Shown here in pieces: positions 6,461 through 10,203 of a stretch of 10,203 nucleotides of DNA. The stretch comes from Desulfuromonadales bacterium (GTDB lineage: Bacteria; Desulfobacterota; Desulfuromonadia; Desulfuromonadales; UBA2294). A model generated the notes under the pieces. The model was not told the DNA's origin. It saw only the letters and a program-made list of their open reading frames with translations, and did not search any database. The DNA is taken from NCBI GenBank assembly GCA_014859615.1, contig JACUTX010000076.1, positions 1 to 10,203 of the forward strand, written 5' to 3'. Numbering within the stretch: position 1 is the first letter of the stretch; every line of letters begins with the position of its first letter. The translations under genes and the position numbers were made by a program.

Positions 6461-7585
6461 TTAGCCGGCCGACGTATCGAGAAACGACGCGTCCCAATCT
6501 TTCCAGACCGGATCATAACCGAAGCGACGCAACACCTCAGCCATCTCGGCCGGTGAGCGATCGTCATCGATGGTAAACTGCTCTGTCCCTTCATCCAGAT
6601 CAGTATACCCCCCCGGAGCGGTGCATGACCCGGCGCTCATCTGGGTAATACCGAGGGGGAGCAGATTATCGCGCATGGTGGCGCTTTCACGGGTCGACAT
6701 CACCAGACCGGCGTCATGCATCAGCAGACGCATGGCGCAGATCAACTGCACAAGATGGGTGTCAGAGACCGGATAAGGGGGGGGGAAAACCCCTTGGGCC
6801 GGACGCATCCGCGGAAACGAAATACTGATCAGGCTGCGCCAGAACTGTTTGGAGAGGTAGCGCGCATGCAATCCGGTAAAAAATGCCTCGGTGCGAAAAT
6901 TTCCGAGCCCCTGCAGAAAACCGATGCCGATCCGCCGCAAACCGGCGGCACCGCCCCGCGCCGGGGTTTCGAGGCGAAAATCGTAATCCCTTTTTTGACC
7001 GAACGGGTGCAGCTCTGAATAGAGCGCCCGATCGTAAGTCTCCTGATAAATGGTCAAGCCGTCCACTCCGGCATCGACCATCAGCTGATAACCGTCTGCG
7101 CTCATCGGGTAGACTTCTATGGAAATTGAACTGAACAGAGAACGGATTCGCCTGACGACGGCAGCCAGATACGCGTCGTCGACCTTTTTCGGCGCTTCAC
7201 CCGTCACCAACAGGATATGTCTGAACCCCTGGTCGTACAGAATCCGCGCCTCCCGTTCAACCTCATCGAGTGTCAGCGTGCGGCGCGGCACTTTATTTGT
7301 CGCGTTGAAACCGCAGTATACGCAGCCGTTGGTGCACTCATTCGAGATATAGAGCGGCGCATAGAGGAGAATTGTTCGGCCGAAACGCTGCTGCGTAATT
7401 CGGTGGGCCTTCGCTGCCATCGCTTCAAGATAATGTTCGGCCGCCGGAGAGAGGAGCGCCTTGAACGCTTCGATGTCGGGACGCTCGACCGACAGAGCCC
7501 GCAGCACATCGCTTGAAGTTTTGGCTTCAATCTGCTGCAGCAGTTCGGCGGAATCGTAGCTGTTGATTTCGTTCATAAAAGTCAT
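6461..7585 (-). CDS. thiH: 2-iminoacetate synthase ThiH (tyrosine lyase)
   Basis: This is a 374-residue radical SAM enzyme (E. coli ThiH has 377). It cleaves tyrosine to p-cresol and dehydroglycine (2-iminoacetate), the glycine-derived unit of the thiazole. The [4Fe-4S] motif CTNGCVYC has Cys84, Cys88 and Cys91, followed by GF. Further family blocks match E. coli: LLSPAAEHYLE, QQRFGRT, LLVTGEAP, IYQETYD, RLETPARGGAAGLRRIGIG, ISFPRMRP, MSTRESATMRDNLLPLGI, PGGYTD, EQFTIDDDRSP and PVWKDWD. The use of ThiH rather than the oxygen-dependent ThiO suggests anaerobic metabolism. ATG 7585 is chosen, with GAGAG about 10 nt upstream; ATG 7576, three codons later, is possible. It follows thiG after a 113-nt gap. 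Confidence 0.96.
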   Translation of the reverse strand: MTFMNEINSYDSAELLQQIEAKTSSDVLRALSVERPDIEAFKALLSPAAEHYLEAMAAKAHRITQQRFGRTILLYAPLYISNECTNGCVYCGFNATNKVPRRTLTLDEVEREARILYDQGFRHILLVTGEAPKKVDDAYLAAVVRRIRSLFSSISIEVYPMSADGYQLMVDAGVDGLTIYQETYDRALYSELHPFGQKRDYDFRLETPARGGAAGLRRIGIGFLQGLGNFRTEAFFTGLHARYLSKQFWRSLISISFPRMRPAQGVFPPPYPVSDTHLVQLICAMRLLMHDAGLVMSTRESATMRDNLLPLGITQMSAGSCTAPGGYTDLDEGTEQFTIDDDRSPAEMAEVLRRFGYDPVWKDWDASFLDTSAG

Positions 7586-7698
7586 GCTGATTACTCTCTC
7601 ACCACAAAAGAGGGCTTCTGAATTCCCCGATTACCCCCTCGAAAATGTCACCCTTTTCGCAACTGCAGAATCATTACGTTTCTCTTTTACCAACGAAT
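7586..7698 (-). other. 113-nt untranslated gap inside the thi operon, with a small hairpin
   Basis: Between thiG and thiH, much longer than the other gaps of this operon, I see no gene. CGAAAA (7640-7645) and TTTTCG (7654-7659) form a 6-bp inverted repeat with an 8-nt loop. There is no following T-run, so this is not an intrinsic terminator. It may be an RNA processing or stability element, or just a spacer. Confidence 0.35.
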
Positions 7699-8472
7699 TC
7701 AGCTGCGCAAAAAGCCGGTCAGCGGGCTCGAAGCTTCGGCAGTATCACGCTGTTCACCGAGTCCGGCCAGATAAGCCTCACGCCCGGCTTCGACCCCTTT
7801 TTTAAAGGCGGCCGCCATAGCGCCCGGATCCCGGGCCACAGCCAGAGCCGTGTTGACCAGCACCGCGTCGGCACCCATCTCCATCGCTTCGGCGGCGTGC
7901 GATGGTGCCCCGAGACCGGCATCAACCACCACCGGCACAATCGCCTGCTGAATAATAATGGCGATCTGTTCACGGGTCCGCACCCCTTTGTTGGTGCCGA
8001 TCGGGGCACCAAGCGGCATCACCGTCACCGTCCCCGCTTCTTGCAGATGCTTGGCCAGAACCGGATCGGCATTGATATACGGCAGAACGTTAAACCCCTC
8101 CTTGACCAGAATCTCGGCCGCTTTGAGGGTCTCGATCGGATCGGGGAGGAGATAATAGGGGTCGGGAGTCACTTCAAGTTTGATCCACGGTTCGCAGCCG
8201 GCGGCACGGGCGAGACGGGCGAGACGGACCGCCTCTTCGGCGTTGCGGGCGCCGCTGGTATTCGGGAGGAGCAGATAACGATTCCGGTCGATATGCGACA
8301 GCATGTCGTCGTCGGGATTATCGATATCGACCCGCCGCAGAGCCACGGTAACAATATCGCTGCCGGACTGCTCCATGGCTGCAACCATCGCCGCATGACT
8401 CGAAAATTTTCCGGTGCCGACCATCAAGCGGGAATTAAAGCTGCGCCCGGCAATTATCAGTTGATCTGACAT
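7699..8472 (-). CDS. thiG: Thiazole synthase ThiG
   Basis: This is a 257-residue TIM-barrel enzyme (E. coli ThiG has 256). It condenses 1-deoxy-D-xylulose 5-phosphate, dehydroglycine and ThiS-thiocarboxylate sulfur into the thiazole phosphate. Visible motifs are the N-terminal GRSFNSRLMVGTGKF, TVALRRVDI, LPNTSGARNAEEAVRLARLAR, the Schiff-base Lys98 in PWIKLEV, YINADPVLAKHL, MPLGAPIGTNKG, and the phosphate-binding end VVDAGLGAPSHAAEAMEMGADAVLVNTA (split here as one known family block near residues 180-210). ATG 8472 is chosen because it has GGAAGAG about 8 nt upstream and gives the usual N-terminus; the TTG at 8496 would add eight unrelated residues. The gene lies 29 nt after thiS, the sulfur donor it works with. 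Confidence 0.97.
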   Translation of the reverse strand: MSDQLIIAGRSFNSRLMVGTGKFSSHAAMVAAMEQSGSDIVTVALRRVDIDNPDDDMLSHIDRNRYLLLPNTSGARNAEEAVRLARLARAAGCEPWIKLEVTPDPYYLLPDPIETLKAAEILVKEGFNVLPYINADPVLAKHLQEAGTVTVMPLGAPIGTNKGVRTREQIAIIIQQAIVPVVVDAGLGAPSHAAEAMEMGADAVLVNTALAVARDPGAMAAAFKKGVEAGREAYLAGLGEQRDTAEASSPLTGFLRS

Positions 8473-8501
8473 AATGTCTCTTCCTTTTATGTACAATAAA
8501 G

Positions 8502-8711
8502 TTAACCACCACCGACGAACTGCACGACTTCAAGCGAGTCGCCATCGTTAAGCGTAGTTGTGGCAAACGTTTCACGCTCGAGAATCAGATGATTGCACTC
8601 GACGGCAACACAATCAGCATTGAGCTGCATCTGTTGCAGCAGTTGCGCCAGATCGGTTCCGGCTTTTAGCTCCCGGGGCTCGCCATTCACGGTTAGTGTC
8701 ATAGTTGCCAT
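8502..8711 (-). CDS. thiS: Sulfur carrier protein ThiS
   Basis: This is a 69-residue ubiquitin-like beta-grasp protein. The first strand is MTLTVNGEPREL. The ending VVQFVGGG supplies the diglycine C-terminus that ThiF adenylates and that becomes a thiocarboxylate, the sulfur donor for ThiG. The length is typical (about 66). ATG 8711 is chosen because AGAGGAA lies about 7 nt upstream; ATG 8702 three codons later is possible. Its first base is the last base of the thiF TAA (TAATG), indicating coupled translation of adenylase and carrier. Confidence 0.96.
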   Translation of the reverse strand: MATMTLTVNGEPRELKAGTDLAQLLQQMQLNADCVAVECNHLILERETFATTTLNDGDSLEVVQFVGGG

Positions 8712-9514
8712 TACGGTTCCTCTCCGAGCAAAAGTCGCAACACAGCATTCGCCTGATGATGAGCAGCAACGCCGACGCGGGGAGCCATCAGGCCGTTCCC
8801 CGCTGCTGCGGCCGACTCGCCATCGCCGCAGATGTAAAAATTTTTTCCGCCGCGTCGGGTGATAACGGAATTGGCCCGTTCATAACCGGCCATTCCTGAA
8901 CCGGCAACGAGCGGTCTATCCGGAAAATGTTTGCGAAACGCCCCGACCAGAAGCGCTTTTTGATCCGGAGCATCAAACGCCTCGACCAGAATATCGACCG
9001 GTGCGAAGACCTGAGGGATATTGTCACGGTCAAGTCGACCATGAAACAGGGCCGTCTGCACATTCGGATTGATCCGCGCCAGATTCGCTTTTAAGGCGTC
9101 GACTTTCGGCATGCCGATCTGATCGATAAAATATTGCTGCCGATTCAGGTTCGACGGTTCAACCACATCGAAATCGGCCAGCACCAGACGACCGATTCCA
9201 CTGCGGGCCAGGGCGACGGCAATTGCCGAACCGAGACCGCCGACGCCGGCGATTCCGATTGTCGCACCATGAACCGCCTCATAAACGCCGGGAGTGGAAC
9301 GCGCCATCAGCTGCGCTTCCAGCTCGGCAGCCTCGGGGATCTCCCCGCGACGAATCAAAACAACCCGATCGCCAGCCGTCATTTTTGCGTCCCCCTTTGC
9401 GGGGAAGCCGTTCAGAATCAGAATATCAGCTTCAGGCTTGAATCGATCACGAATGGTCCCTAGCGTCTCATCTGATTGTATGGAGACGGTACGTTCGTTA
9501 AGATGAATCTGCAT
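8711..9514 (-). CDS. thiF: ThiS adenylyltransferase ThiF (short family 2 type) with N-terminal ubiquitin-like domain
   Basis: This is a 267-residue E1-like enzyme that activates the ThiS C-terminus with ATP. Residues 1-57 look like a ThiS-type beta-grasp domain (MQIHLNER, DILILNGFPAKGD, AGDRVVLIRRG) but have no C-terminal Gly-Gly. A linker leads to the adenylation domain: GVGGLGS (90-96), the ADFDVVEPSNLNRQQ segment with Asp114/Asp116 and Arg125, EAFDAPDQK, and a GSGMAGYERAN block. There are no CxxC pairs for the zinc seen in E. coli ThiF, and only one Cys (in YICGD), so sulfur transfer through a ThiF cysteine as in E. coli is uncertain. This matches what I recall of the shorter family 2 ThiF. 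ATG 9514 is used; the TTG at 9517 would add one residue. First gene of the operon, just after the riboswitch terminator. Confidence 0.93.
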   Translation of the reverse strand: MQIHLNERTVSIQSDETLGTIRDRFKPEADILILNGFPAKGDAKMTAGDRVVLIRRGEIPEAAELEAQLMARSTPGVYEAVHGATIGIAGVGGLGSAIAVALARSGIGRLVLADFDVVEPSNLNRQQYFIDQIGMPKVDALKANLARINPNVQTALFHGRLDRDNIPQVFAPVDILVEAFDAPDQKALLVGAFRKHFPDRPLVAGSGMAGYERANSVITRRGGKNFYICGDGESAAAAGNGLMAPRVGVAAHHQANAVLRLLLGEEP

Positions 9515-9530
9515 CAAAACCCCACGTCAC

Positions 9531-9560
9531 AAAATAAAAAAGGACCGCAACAGGCGGCCC
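9531..9560 (-). terminator. Riboswitch-controlled intrinsic terminator before thiF
   Basis: On the - strand GGGCCGC (9560-9554), loop CTGTT and GCGGTCC (9548-9542) form a 7-bp stem with one G-U pair, directly followed by a T-rich tract TTTTTTATTTT (9541-9531). It lies between the TPP aptamer and thiF. The sequence GCGGC at 9586-9582 can pair with GCCGC at 9558-9554, which would break the terminator when the aptamer is unbound. Confidence 0.85.
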
Positions 9561-9584
9561 GAATTTCGGAACTTTGCCGTAGCC

Positions 9585-9673
9585 GCTTCCCTACGCCGGT
9601 ATCATCCGGATCAGGTTCAAAGGGTCGTTCCGTACATGAACCGGAACTCTCAGTAGTCTACTCCCCCAGGGCG
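9585..9673 (-). promoter_or_regulatory. TPP riboswitch (thi-box) aptamer
   Basis: On the - strand the aptamer begins near CCCTGGGGGAG (P1 5' arm and conserved G-rich segment), followed by a very short P3 (AGTA-GAC-TACT), the conserved CTGAGA (9653-9648), an optional 6-bp stem GTTCCG/CGGAAC (9647-9627), then ACCCTTTGAACCTGATC (9625-9609) and the closing GGCGTAGGGA (9597-9588) whose AGGG pairs with the 5' CCCT. These are the core TPP-binding elements of the pyrimidine and diphosphate helices. TPP binding should favour the terminator at 9531-9560 and shut off thiFSGH and thiE/tenI. Confidence 0.95.
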
Positions 9674-9691
9674 TATAAATTGTCTGTAAAG

Positions 9692-9719
9692 ACTATCAGC
9701 AGCCTTCGTTTCAAGTCAA
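9692..9719 (-). promoter_or_regulatory. Candidate sigma70 promoter of the thi operon
   Basis: On the - strand TTGACT (9719-9714) is followed after 16 nt by GATAGT (9697-9692). The -35 matches five of six bases, the -10 four. Transcription would start around 9685, about a dozen nt before the riboswitch, which fits its placement. Confidence 0.55.
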
Positions 9720-9739
9720 CTGAATTTCCCTGAATTTCA
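9720..9739. repeat. Two tandem 10-bp repeats between the thi promoter and a divergent gene
   Basis: CTGAATTTCC (9720-9729) and CTGAATTTCA (9730-9739) are adjacent copies, nine of ten bases identical, with a period of one helical turn. A related inverted sequence, AAATTTCAG, occurs at 9781-9789. The array abuts the thi -35 box. It may be an operator or chance. Confidence 0.35.
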
Positions 9740-9762
9740 TGGCGTTATCAGCGCTATTCGGC

Positions 9763-9768
9763 TATAAT
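9763..9768 (+). promoter_or_regulatory. Candidate -10 box for the gene at 9810
   Basis: A perfect TATAAT lies 41 nt upstream of ATG 9810. No recognisable -35 is seen at normal spacing, so an activator may be needed or the box may be accidental. Confidence 0.4.
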
Positions 9769-9809
9769 CTCCAACCGTAGAAATTTCAGCCGAAGGAGCA
9801 GTGTTGTTC

Positions 9810-10142
9810 ATGAACATTTCAGAGCGTTATCGCAGTCTGGTCGAAGACATCAACGCCTTTATAACCTCGCAGCAGCAGTTGAGCGAGACCGATGCAGATC
9901 CGGCCCGCAAGCGGGCATTGAAGTCTGTCGCCAAAGGGTATCGGGTTATTGATGAACTGCGTGAAAGTGTCGGCGAGATTCCGCGCATTCGCCTTGAAGA
10001 AGAATTGACCCCGGTATTAATGAAAGCCCACAACGCCCTCGATCAGGGGCGGCTTGAATATATCGACACCGAAGAAGATGATCTCGCCGATAGTGTCTGG
10101 GAATTGCAGCAGACCATTTACAGGTTGCTGAACGCCTTATAG
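9810..10142 (+). CDS. Small acidic helical protein, unknown function
   Basis: This 110-residue soluble protein has no signal peptide, membrane segment or cysteine. Composition and heptad-like spacing (RYRSLVEDINAFI, RVIDELRESV, DLADSVWELQQTIYRLL) predict mostly amphipathic helices, possibly a bundle or dimer. An acidic DTEEDD patch lies near the C-terminus. I recognise no domain. AAGGAG at 9793-9798 is 11 nt before ATG 9810; TTG 9804 (5-nt spacing) or GTG 9801 could be used and would add two or three residues. The gene is divergent from the thi operon, but nothing in the protein points to thiamin. After its stop only about 60 nt remain, in which I see nothing convincing. Confidence 0.75.
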   Translation: MNISERYRSLVEDINAFITSQQQLSETDADPARKRALKSVAKGYRVIDELRESVGEIPRIRLEEELTPVLMKAHNALDQGRLEYIDTEEDDLADSVWELQQTIYRLLNAL

Positions 10143-10203
10143 ACAATTTTTTGTAACTATTCAGCAGCAGCGAAAAGGCTGTCATTCCCGAGGGTGTAAT
10201 CAA

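Noticed and set aside
7645..8469. 274-codon + strand frame opposite thiG
   Set aside because: ThiG is unmistakable on the - strand; this translation has no family pattern.
9946..10203. - strand frame at the right edge
   Set aside because: It is antisense to the small helical protein gene for most of its length and shows no domain; possible continuation outside the window cannot be judged.

Overview
The window is ordinary bacterial chromosome, densely coded, with no mobile elements, tRNA or rRNA genes or CRISPR array. The gene set suggests a Gram-negative, probably anaerobic bacterium, perhaps of the Desulfuromonadia/Geobacter group: tyrosine-dependent ThiH, a short ThiF with an N-terminal ubiquitin-like extension, an SrkA-type kinase, a DUF6172-like protein and a receiver-PilZ protein. 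This placement is an inference from gene content; no phylogenetic marker is present.

Layout. Positions 1-537 (- strand, cut by the window edge) encode an AAA+ protein whose visible nucleotide-handling motifs are all degraded. Divergent from it is glpK (658-2136, +), glycerol kinase, followed by a small DUF6172-like gene (2216-2560, +). That gene converges on srkA (2590-3579, -), a stress-response Ser/Thr kinase. After a 252-nt divergent intergenic region come a small exported basic protein (3832-4155, +) with a strong intrinsic terminator, a receiver-PilZ protein (4262-4969, +), and a membrane-anchored alpha/beta hydrolase (4966-5823, +) whose apparent TTG start overlaps the stop of the receiver-PilZ gene.

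The right half is a thiamin thiazole operon on the - strand, read from right to left: promoter, TPP riboswitch with intrinsic terminator, thiF, thiS, thiG, thiH and a thiE/tenI family gene. ThiF adenylates the ThiS C-terminus, which is then loaded with sulfur. ThiH makes dehydroglycine from tyrosine. ThiG condenses these with deoxyxylulose phosphate into the thiazole. The last gene is either thiamin phosphate synthase or, as its residues hint, a TenI-type thiazole tautomerase. No pyrimidine-branch gene (thiC, thiD) is in the window. Divergent from the riboswitch is a small acidic helical protein of unknown function (9810-10142, +).

I see no wholly new system. The best leads are the AAA+ pseudo-ATPase at the left edge, the altered residues in the ThiE/TenI protein, the ubiquitin-like domain fused to ThiF, and the tight coupling of a presumed c-di-GMP-binding response regulator to a membrane hydrolase.
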